From assembly GCA_028704215.1 (NCBI GenBank), contig JAQVLJ010000029.1:1-10074 (forward strand): DNA of 10,074 bases, given 5' to 3'. The notes beneath the pieces were generated by a model that was given only the letters and a program-made list of their open reading frames with translations, searched no databases and had not been told where the DNA came from. The position numbers and the translations under genes were made by a program. This DNA comes from Clostridia bacterium (GTDB taxonomy: Bacteria > Bacillota > Clostridia > Christensenellales > UBA1242). Positions 1 through 5,131 of the stretch are shown one piece after another; the first letter of the stretch is position 1; the number at the start of each line of letters is the position of its first letter.

Positions 1-1
1 C

Positions 2-154
2 CCTGAAGAAGAAAATGAAGAAGATTTGGACGAGGAAGATGACTACATTGACGATGACTTGTTAGATGAAGATATTGATTTGGATGAAGACCTTGATGAA
101 GACGAGGACGAAGACGAGGACGAAGGGCTTGATCTAGATGATGATGAAGATTAA
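2..154 (+). CDS. rpoE: C-terminal acidic tail of probable RNA polymerase delta subunit (5' partial)
   Basis: Only the last 50 codons are in the window; the gene starts to the left. The frame beginning at base 2 encodes almost nothing but Asp and Glu with a few Leu, Ile and Tyr, and ends at TAA 152-154. A long C-terminal Asp/Glu tail after a small folded domain is the hallmark of the Bacillota RNA polymerase delta subunit, which loosens RNA polymerase-nucleic acid contacts and promotes recycling. The folded N-terminal HARE-HTH domain is not visible, so the name rests on the tail alone. Any other protein with an acidic tail remains possible. A strong intrinsic terminator follows at 184-207, so the gene ends a transcription unit. 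Confidence 0.5.
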   Translation, partial: PEEENEEDLDEEDDYIDDDLLDEDIDLDEDLDEDEDEDEDEGLDLDDDED

Positions 155-155
155 A

Positions 156-185
156 ATTAAGATTAAGATTAAGATTAAGATTAAG
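156..185 (+). repeat. Hexanucleotide tandem repeat (ATTAAG)x5 just after the stop codon
   Basis: Five perfect copies of ATTAAG begin one base after the stop codon of the acidic protein and run into the terminator stem. Read in the frame of that gene, the unit is GAT TAA, the same as its last codon plus stop. The array therefore looks like a slippage expansion of the gene end, giving a row of in-frame TAA codons at 152, 158, 164, 170, 176 and 182. No function is evident. Confidence 0.85.
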
Positions 186-207
186 ATGCAGTAATGCATC
201 TTTTTTT
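184..207 (+). terminator. Intrinsic terminator after the acidic-tail (rpoE-like) gene
   Basis: A perfect 7-bp stem, AGATGCA paired with TGCATCT, closes a GTAA loop and is followed by a run of T to position 207. It lies 30 bases after the stop codon and separates this gene from spoIIID. Confidence 0.85.
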
Positions 208-275
208 ATACATTTTTGTCAAAATTTGTCATAAAAGGTCATAACAAATAGTAAATATATCACAAGGAGTGATAT

Positions 276-557
276 ATGACATTTGTTAATATTGAAAAAA
301 GAGCTTTTGAACTAGCAAACTATGTTTTGGATAACAAAAGCACAATTAGAAACACTGCAAAATACTTTTTAATGGCAAAAAGTACAGTACATTATGATTT
401 GAGTTATAGACTAAAAAAAATTGATTATCCTTTATATTTGGAAGTAGCAAAATTATTGCAACTAAATTTTAATGAAAAGCACTTGCGTGGTGGACAGGCA
501 ACAAAAAATAAATACAAAAAGCAACAAAAAACTAGCATCTTTTCTAACAAATGCTAG
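276..557 (+). CDS. spoIIID: Stage III sporulation transcriptional regulator SpoIIID
   Basis: This 93-residue protein matches the SpoIIID family in length and layout. A helix-turn-helix lies at about residues 24-45 (NTAKYF...AKSTVHYDL), and the family-typical basic segment HLRGGQATKNKYKK is at 69-82. SpoIIID is the small DNA-binding protein that activates and represses mother-cell genes during endospore formation, after sigma-E and before sigma-K. The start is fixed by AAGGAG at 264-269, six bases before the ATG. The last ten or so codons, after the conserved basic tail, are encoded by one arm and the loop of a hairpin that also acts as the acpP terminator on the other strand, so the C-terminal extension is probably unconstrained. 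A weak sigma-E-like promoter may lie at 218-247. SpoIIQ-like gene 2570-3145 nearby supports a sporulation neighbourhood. Confidence 0.93.
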   Translation: MTFVNIEKRAFELANYVLDNKSTIRNTAKYFLMAKSTVHYDLSYRLKKIDYPLYLEVAKLLQLNFNEKHLRGGQATKNKYKKQQKTSIFSNKC

Positions 558-558
558 T
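526..558 (-). terminator. Intrinsic terminator of acpP, embedded in the 3' end of spoIIID
   Basis: Inverted repeat ACTAGCAT (531-538) and ATGCTAGT (551-558) forms a perfect 8-bp stem with a 12-base loop. On the minus strand it is followed by a run of six T (526-531, partly in the stem). acpP stops at 570, so the hairpin sits 11 bases beyond it. The + strand arm contains the TAG stop of spoIIID. There is no T-run on the + side, so it is expected to work for the minus strand only. Confidence 0.8.
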
Positions 559-569
559 CTTGAACAAAA

Positions 570-797
570 CTATTTCGAACGTGAATCCAAAAATCTAACG
601 ATATCTCCCACAGTTGCAAACTTAACTGCGTCTTCATCAGGAACAATGATATTGTATTCTTCTTCAAAAGTCATTAGCAATTCTACGACATCAAGGCTAT
701 CAGCCCCCAAATCCTCAACCAAACGAGATTTTAAATTAATATCTTCTACTTTTTTGTTTAATTGTTTTGCTATTATTTTAACTATTTTATCTTGCAT
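570..797 (-). CDS. acpP: Acyl carrier protein
   Basis: The 75-residue product is an acyl carrier protein, the cytoplasmic shuttle that carries growing acyl chains on a 4'-phosphopantetheine arm through type II fatty acid synthesis. The attachment motif GADSLD is at residues 31-36 with the modified serine at 34, followed by the acidic recognition helix (VVELLMTFEEEYNI) and a conserved C-terminal helix. The reading frame extends further upstream, but the start at 797 is chosen because it gives the family-standard MQDKIVKI beginning and has a strong AAAGGAGAG at 801-809. The gene stands alone, with its own promoter (832-860) and terminator (526-558), and faces spoIIID tail to tail with only 12 bases between stop codons. 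It is not next to other fatty acid genes in this window. Confidence 0.95.
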   Translation of the reverse strand: MQDKIVKIIAKQLNKKVEDINLKSRLVEDLGADSLDVVELLMTFEEEYNIIVPDEDAVKFATVGDIVRFLDSRSK

Positions 798-831
798 ATT
801 CTCTCCTTTGTTTAATTCAAAATCATAATAT

Positions 832-860
832 ATGATACATATAATAAAAAAAAATGTAAA
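832..860 (-). promoter_or_regulatory. Sigma-A-type promoter for acpP
   Basis: On the minus strand, -35 TTTACA (860-855), a 17-base spacer and -10 TATCAT (837-832) each differ from consensus at one position. Transcription would start near 825, giving a leader of about 28 nt with the Shine-Dalgarno inside. The -35 box overlaps the end of a long interrupted palindrome (858-892). Confidence 0.6.
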
Positions 861-892
861 GTGTTTTTGTCTCTTACACAAAAAAACACTTT
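858..892. repeat. Interrupted palindrome between divergent promoters (candidate operator)
   Basis: AAAGTGTTTTT at 858-868 and its exact complement AAAAACACTTT at 882-892 form 11-bp arms around a 13-base centre. The left arm overlaps the acpP -35 box, and the right arm ends one base before a TTGACA on the + strand (893-898). No gene runs into this spot from either side, so a terminator role is hard to explain. An operator or an attenuator-like structure is possible. Confidence 0.6.
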
Positions 893-921
893 TTGACATT
901 ATAGGACATTTTACCCAAAAT
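893..921 (+). promoter_or_regulatory. Weak candidate promoter for the 943-3145 gene group
   Basis: A perfect TTGACA (893-898) is followed after 17 bases by CAAAAT (916-921), only four of six matches to a -10 box. TACTAT at 921-926 is a better -10 but would need a 22-base spacer. Transcription from the first option would start near 928, leaving about 15 nt before the ATG at 943. Confidence 0.3.
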
Positions 922-942
922 ACTATATGTTAATATTTTTTT

Positions 943-2046
943 ATGGAAATATTTAGAGAACAAAACATTGAATCAATCATAATAAAATTAATACAAAAAT
1001 ATTGTCCTTATCAAAAAGTGGTTTTGATATATGATTTTAGTTTTCCCGCAGTGATGCTGGATAAATTGGAGCAAATCACAAAAAACAATATCATACTGAC
1101 CAAACATATCTTCTGCGATAATATCGATATAAATATAGTGAATCAAGACATAAATGATGGTTCGCGTATGGTTATTTTTTGTTTGCAAGGAGAAAACTAT
1201 TTAAAAATATTCAAAAATTTGGCACTTGATAATATTACAAAAGTATGCCTTCCTACCGATTGTGATATTCTAGGATTTTTGTTGGACAAAAATCTTTGTG
1301 TTGACAAAAATAATATTTTGGTTATTTGCGAGGAGTTATATGAATACAACAATTATTATTGTACAAATGGCATTATTTCCCTTTGTTGTCTATTGACAAA
1401 TTGTATTTACTCAAAATGGCATGCTTATATGAATACTGATTCACATTTATTAATGAGTGTAAATGATATTTTTAACAAAATAAAAAAAGAATTGACAAAT
1501 ATACTTGCTAGCACGAATGCAAGCGAACAATCTGCCTTAATTACAAATGCAATATGTGAATTTTGGGAAAAAAATTGCTCAATTTTAACATTGTACAATC
1601 TTGATATTGTGTCAAAAAACAATCTTCCATATTACAACGTCTTAAATTCCTGTCTTATTAATGTTTTGGCAATAATGAATCTACTGAAAGGACGAAAACA
1701 AAGGACTTTGACAATACTTGACGTATACAAAGAAGTAAAAACAACAACAGGTTATCAATTTGAACAGTTAAACAAATATTTTGATATGATATTTGATGCA
1801 AAAGCCAATTATATTCTCACTTGTTATGCCCCAACCTTGATATACGACTGTGAAATTGCATCAGATTTGATTAACAAAACAATAACATATTTTTCTATAA
1901 AAGAGCCACAAATAAATGTTTGTTTTAGCCAAAAAAATATTATTGTTATGCTAAAAACAATAAAAAAATATTTAAAAAATCTTGTTGATGACAACATCAT
2001 AAAATATACATATTTATACAATACATATCAAAAAGTACCTGATTAA
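943..2046 (+). CDS. Hypothetical protein, 367 residues, probably cytoplasmic
   Basis: I do not recognise this protein. It has no signal peptide or clear membrane segment. The first 120 residues look like an alternating beta/alpha region (KVVLIYDF, RMVIFCLQG, NILVICEE). The rest is mainly helical, rich in Asn, Lys, Ile and Tyr, and ends with a basic stretch (MLKTIKKYLKNL). Cysteines are unusually frequent for an AT-rich genome but are not arranged as CxxC pairs. The layout loosely recalls glycerol-1-phosphate/iron-type dehydrogenases (Rossmann-like half plus helical half), but no GGG nucleotide loop or metal-binding histidines are seen, so this is only a fold guess. The ATG at 943 is preceded by a T-run, not a Shine-Dalgarno; the next in-frame Met is well inside the first beta/alpha unit. 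It heads a same-strand group with 2079-2513 (32-base gap) and the SpoIIQ-like gene, so a sporulation link is possible by context only. Confidence 0.75.
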   Translation: MEIFREQNIESIIIKLIQKYCPYQKVVLIYDFSFPAVMLDKLEQITKNNIILTKHIFCDNIDINIVNQDINDGSRMVIFCLQGENYLKIFKNLALDNITKVCLPTDCDILGFLLDKNLCVDKNNILVICEELYEYNNYYCTNGIISLCCLLTNCIYSKWHAYMNTDSHLLMSVNDIFNKIKKELTNILASTNASEQSALITNAICEFWEKNCSILTLYNLDIVSKNNLPYYNVLNSCLINVLAIMNLLKGRKQRTLTILDVYKEVKTTTGYQFEQLNKYFDMIFDAKANYILTCYAPTLIYDCEIASDLINKTITYFSIKEPQINVCFSQKNIIVMLKTIKKYLKNLVDDNIIKYTYLYNTYQKVPD

Positions 2047-2078
2047 AAAACTATTAAAATGTAAATAATCTTTTTTAA

Positions 2079-2513
2079 ATGAAAAGGTTATTTGTTTTTT
2101 TGTTGGTATTGATTTGTTTGTTAGTTAGTTTTTTGTTAAATACAAAAAATCATAGTTTTTCATTTTCTCAAATATTTACAAATACAGCAGTTACAACATA
2201 CACTAAGGATTCTATAAATGACAGTAGTATATGTGCTGGAAGTATGTACATAACTTTGTTAAATGACACATTGGTCGATAATATATTAGGTGAAAGTATT
2301 GTAACAACTTATTATAATGAGCAAGAATTGTGTAACTTGCTAAAAGCAAAGGTGACTAAGACACAACAAGTGGACAATCTTTGTATCATTTATGCTTACT
2401 CGCCTCTTATTCCTAAATATGTGTTTGTCAATAACAAAAAAAATAATTTGCAAATAGTAAGACGAGCCAATGATGTTATTTTTGGCTGGCCACTAATACT
2501 TGGAAGTATTTGA
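2079..2513 (+). CDS. Hypothetical membrane-anchored or secreted protein, 144 residues
   Basis: Not recognised. The N-terminus is a signal or anchor: MKR followed by a very hydrophobic stretch at residues 4-20, with no lipobox cysteine and no obvious cleavage site. The remaining 120 residues would lie outside the membrane. The C-terminal half is compact, with YYNEQELCNLLKAK, VDNLCIIYAYSPLIPKYV and a final VIFGWPLILGSI, suggesting a small alpha/beta domain. No Shine-Dalgarno is visible upstream (the bases before ATG are TTTTTTAA), as with the preceding gene. It sits 56 bases before the SpoIIQ-like gene on the same strand. A role at the forespore or cell surface during sporulation is inferred only from this position and from the membrane anchor. 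Confidence 0.72.
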   Translation: MKRLFVFLLVLICLLVSFLLNTKNHSFSFSQIFTNTAVTTYTKDSINDSSICAGSMYITLLNDTLVDNILGESIVTTYYNEQELCNLLKAKVTKTQQVDNLCIIYAYSPLIPKYVFVNNKKNNLQIVRRANDVIFGWPLILGSI

Positions 2514-2569
2514 TAATTTTGTATGTATAAGCAACAAAAATCAGTCAATAATTATTTCAGGAGGTTGTT

Positions 2570-3145
2570 ATGTTAAAAACAAATACACAACATAAGATAA
2601 AAGCATTTTTTCAAAAATATACTTACACTCTAATTATAGGGATTACCATAATGGCTGTTGCTATCACAATAGCACTAACATTAAGTGCGGGAGATGACAA
2701 TGTTTTGGATGTGGGCACAAAACCTATTGAATTTACTTCGCCAGTAGCCAACGGAAGTATTTACAAAGATTTTTCCTCAACCGAATTACAGTACAATGAA
2801 GCACTTAAACAATGGGAAATTCACAAAGCAATAGATTACGTAGGCGAAAGTTCAACTCAAGTGTTGTCCGCTTATGAAGGAACTGTAAAAAACGTGTACA
2901 CAGATTATTTGAATGGGACAGTAATTGAAATTGAGCATAGTGATGGGCTGAAAACTATTTATAAGTCCCTTGATAATGAAGTTCGTGTAGCAATAAATGA
3001 CAAAGTGCAAAAAGGTACTGTTTTGGGGGTTATGTCAACAAGCATGGCAAAAGAAAGCACAGGAACTCCCCTACTTCATTTTGAAGTTCAATTAAATGGT
3101 TTACTTGTTGACCCAAACACTTATCTCAATACTACAAACAAATAA
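2570..3145 (+). CDS. spoIIQ: SpoIIQ-like membrane-anchored LytM/M23 domain protein, probably not catalytic
   Basis: The 191-residue protein has a short cytoplasmic N-terminus, one membrane segment (about 19-39) and an external LytM/M23-type domain (about 80-187). SpoIIQ is made in the forespore and its LytM domain binds SpoIIIAH across the intermembrane space, needed for engulfment and later forespore gene expression. The metal site appears intact: H85-x-x-x-D89 (HKAID) and H170 in LLHFEV. The two other histidines of active M23 enzymes are missing: the first His of HxH is Leu168, and the usual His of the YxHL segment is Ser133 (YKSL). YxSL and a degenerate active site are also seen in Bacillus SpoIIQ, which supports this family over a cell-wall hydrolase. 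AGGAGG at 2559-2564 fixes the start. GTATA (2525-2529) and GTCAATAAT (2544-2552) weakly resemble a sigma-F promoter. A bidirectional terminator follows. Some other M23-like envelope protein is the alternative. Confidence 0.8.
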   Translation: MLKTNTQHKIKAFFQKYTYTLIIGITIMAVAITIALTLSAGDDNVLDVGTKPIEFTSPVANGSIYKDFSSTELQYNEALKQWEIHKAIDYVGESSTQVLSAYEGTVKNVYTDYLNGTVIEIEHSDGLKTIYKSLDNEVRVAINDKVQKGTVLGVMSTSMAKESTGTPLLHFEVQLNGLLVDPNTYLNTTNK

Positions 3146-3150
3146 AAACA

Positions 3151-3179
3151 AAAAACCTATCAATATGATAGGCTTTTTT
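3151..3179. terminator. Bidirectional intrinsic terminator between spoIIQ-like and TasA-like genes
   Basis: Stem CCTATC (3156-3161)/GATAGG (3167-3172) with a 5-base AATAT loop is flanked by five A on the left and six T (3174-3179) on the right. It therefore has a U-tract in both directions. It lies 5 bases after the stop at 3145 and 15 bases beyond the converging stop at 3194. Confidence 0.8.
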
Positions 3180-3193
3180 ATGTGTAGTAAAAA

Positions 3194-3799
3194 TTATGGA
3201 GTAGGGATTGTTCCTGAGCCATAGTCTGTAATCCATTGTGCTGGCGCAGTAGTCCAAACTGAAGTGGCAGCACTATTTGCGTGTTGAAGAGCTTCAACCT
3301 GAACAGAGATAACATATACGTTCGTTGCTGCATCATTTGTCAATGTAGTTGGCACTGTAATTGTTTGAACAAATTCAACACTCGTACCCGCAGTAATTAC
3401 ACCATTGTAATAGTAATAATCATCTGTTCCAGCCGTCCAATCGGTAGAAAGTCCCGCTTCAATATCTGCCGTAGTTACAGCATCCAATTGCATAGTAAGT
3501 TTGCCTCTCAAAACTGCATCAGAAGTATTTGCCGGTGCAGCAACCGCTATTGGTTGATCATAAATAGTACCTGGCATGGCAGTTCCCGCAAAAGTAAGTG
3601 TTGTTACAGTTGAGCCACCTTGTGTCATAGAAATTGTGACAGGGTCGCCTAATGTTACGTTACCAGTTGCTGTTTGATTGTTTGAAAAATATGCCAAGGT
3701 AACTCCTAATGCGATGCTTATTGCAAGCAATACTGATAAAGCTATAATTACAGTAGTAGAGTTGGACATTTTTGTCTTTTTTGATATTTGTGAACGCAT
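3194..3799 (-). CDS. TasA/CalY-like secreted protein with SipW-type signal region
   Basis: The 201-residue protein has a basic N-terminus, a hydrophobic segment at about 16-38 ending LGVTLAYFSNNQTATGNV, and then a beta-rich, Thr/Ala/Val-rich exported part. The LAYFS-then-polar pattern right after the hydrophobic core is the signature of SipW-dependent signal peptides, found on the biofilm fibre protein TasA and camelysin (CalY). The central DDYYYYNGVITAG followed by VYVISVQVEALQHAN matches the common C-terminal beta sandwich of this family. AAGGAG at 3808-3813 supports the start; an inner ATG at residue 11 is less well placed. No sipW peptidase gene is in the window, so processing must rely on an enzyme encoded elsewhere. 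The gene is monocistronic, with its own promoter (3825-3854) and shared terminator. Its base composition is visibly less AT-rich than its neighbours. Fibre formation is inferred from the family, not seen. Confidence 0.82.
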   Translation of the reverse strand: MRSQISKKTKMSNSTTVIIALSVLLAISIALGVTLAYFSNNQTATGNVTLGDPVTISMTQGGSTVTTLTFAGTAMPGTIYDQPIAVAAPANTSDAVLRGKLTMQLDAVTTADIEAGLSTDWTAGTDDYYYYNGVITAGTSVEFVQTITVPTTLTNDAATNVYVISVQVEALQHANSAATSVWTTAPAQWITDYGSGTIPTP

Positions 3800-3824
3800 A
3801 TTTTTTTCTCCTTAATTCAAAAAA

Positions 3825-3854
3825 TAGTATGTTTCAAAATTTTAATATTATACA
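3825..3854 (-). promoter_or_regulatory. Candidate sigma-G (forespore) promoter for the TasA-like gene
   Basis: On the minus strand TGTATA (3854-3849) and CATACTA (3831-3825) are separated by 17 bases. This agrees at every position with the Bacillus sigma-G consensus as I know it (TGHATR, 17-18, CATWHTA). The expected start near 3818 leaves about 19 nt before the ATG, with AAGGAG in between. The region is very AT-rich, and a TATAAT (3852-3847) overlaps the -35 without a partner at 17 bases, so a chance match or a vegetative promoter cannot be excluded. Confidence 0.4.
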
Positions 3855-3879
3855 AAAAAAAACAGCAACATCGTTGCTG
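3854..3879 (-). terminator. Intrinsic terminator of the three-gene envelope operon
   Basis: CAGCAAC (3863-3869) and GTTGCTG (3873-3879) form a perfect 7-bp GC-containing stem with a 3-base loop. Read on the minus strand it is followed by a run of nine T (3862-3854). It lies about 30 bases after the stop codon at 3909. Its T-run abuts the -35 of the next gene's promoter. Confidence 0.88.
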
Positions 3880-3908
3880 CAGTATCTTGTCAAATTTATT
3901 GTTATTTT

Positions 3909-5099
3909 TTAAACTTTGCCTTTTATTTTTAATGCATTTCTTTCAATACTTTTTACTGAAGTAAACACCATCAACAAGGCACCTTGCAGAATATAAGCAT
4001 AATAGGTAAATATACGCCAGATAATCAATGCCCAAAAAGTCATTCCACCTGTAAACATCATGGAAAACAGTGCAGTAAATGATATTTCTGCCACACCAGT
4101 ACCACCTGGTATAGGTGAAGCCGCAATAGCAAGGTCGATCAATATACACATGCTAATCATAGGAAGCCAAATTTCAAAAGAAAAACCATTGAAAGCACAA
4201 TATATCATAAAAGGAATTGTATAATGAAACGAGTAATACAAAATAGACAACCCTATGCCACCAAATGTTGCTTTTGGAGATGAAAAAAATTCTTTCATAC
4301 TTTTGTTACATGACAAAAATGGACGCATAATTTTTATATAGAATTGCCCTGGTTTTTTGACTATTTTTAGTTTATAAAAAATGTTTGTAATCCAAAATCC
4401 AATTTTGTGCACTACTTTTCGATTGGTAGATACTAAAAATATGGCCATAAATGTTAGCATAATTGCGCCAAATCCAATCCATGCCATAGATTTTGAAAAA
4501 GTAACTTCTGGCGAATTTGTAAGTGTCTGCATTATTATGTTTGCATTACAAAAAATCATTGTCAAAAGTGCGATAGTCGAAAACACAATTCTATTTGAAA
4601 CATAACGAGCGCCTACAATAGATATGCTTTTTCCAACTGGAATTTGGTTCATTGACATATAATAAACGTGAAAAGGTTGCCCTCCCATAGCCATAGGCGT
4701 AATGAGTTCGTAATATTTCGCCATTGCATAGCCTCTATACGAAATTTGTAACCTTGCTTTTCCAGTTGATACTTTGGTAAAAAGAGAGACCTTAAAAGTT
4801 TCACAAGTTACAACTGCAATAAAGCACAAAGCCGCTATTCCAATAAATTTTAAATCGATGTTTTTTAGAAGTACAGAAAAAGAGTAAACTCCGCCTTCTT
4901 TGTTTAATTGAACGTTCAAAACTAACGCCAAGACAACAATATTAACGACCAAAAAAATAATAGTCAGCCAATTTTTTGTTTTTGGGGACAAGGTATTTCG
5001 TTTATTTATTTTTTTGTGGTCAAAAAAGAAAACGTCAAGATGTTTCAAAATCTCAATATTCGTGCATATTTTGGCGTTTTTTTTTACAATTTTTTTCAT
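3909..5099 (-). CDS. YbhN/LPG-synthase transmembrane-domain family protein (putative lipid flippase)
   Basis: This 396-residue integral membrane protein has a 42-residue basic cytoplasmic N-terminus and then several hydrophobic segments (about 44-63, 84-103, 168-190, 205-224, 278-302, 310-328, 338-350, 353-380). Two segments identify the lysylphosphatidylglycerol synthase transmembrane family (the flippase half of MprF, also YbhN): TPMAMGGQP at 134-142 and SPIPGGTGVAE at 328-338. There is no C-terminal aminoacyl-transferase domain, so this is the stand-alone type, thought to move or bind lipids or lipid-linked substrates; the substrate cannot be told from sequence. It is the last gene of a three-gene operon, 32 bases after the lipoprotein gene, with only a weak Shine-Dalgarno (ACGAGA), so translation may depend on the upstream genes. 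A strong terminator follows at 3854-3879. Confidence 0.85.
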   Translation of the reverse strand: MKKIVKKNAKICTNIEILKHLDVFFFDHKKINKRNTLSPKTKNWLTIIFLVVNIVVLALVLNVQLNKEGGVYSFSVLLKNIDLKFIGIAALCFIAVVTCETFKVSLFTKVSTGKARLQISYRGYAMAKYYELITPMAMGGQPFHVYYMSMNQIPVGKSISIVGARYVSNRIVFSTIALLTMIFCNANIIMQTLTNSPEVTFSKSMAWIGFGAIMLTFMAIFLVSTNRKVVHKIGFWITNIFYKLKIVKKPGQFYIKIMRPFLSCNKSMKEFFSSPKATFGGIGLSILYYSFHYTIPFMIYCAFNGFSFEIWLPMISMCILIDLAIAASPIPGGTGVAEISFTALFSMMFTGGMTFWALIIWRIFTYYAYILQGALLMVFTSVKSIERNALKIKGKV

Positions 5100-5131
5100 T
5101 ATATCTCGTTTTACAGGCTAGTTTAAGATAA

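Noticed and set aside
156..185. Hexamer array as a CRISPR or protein-binding iteron array
   Set aside because: Units are only six bases without spacers and are explained by expansion of the gene's last codon plus stop.
472..828. 118-codon + strand open frame across acpP
   Set aside because: It is the complement of the well-supported acpP gene and overlaps spoIIID; no Shine-Dalgarno or recognisable product.
798..899. Longer N-terminus for acpP
   Set aside because: The extension covers the promoter and Shine-Dalgarno and is absent from acyl carrier proteins.
2570..3145. Active M23 peptidoglycan endopeptidase
   Set aside because: The catalytic histidines of HxH and YxHL are replaced by Leu and Ser, and the neighbourhood is sporulation-like.
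3909..5099. Full MprF lysyl-phosphatidylglycerol synthase
   Set aside because: Only the membrane part is present; the aminoacyl-transferase domain is missing and the gene ends normally with a terminator.
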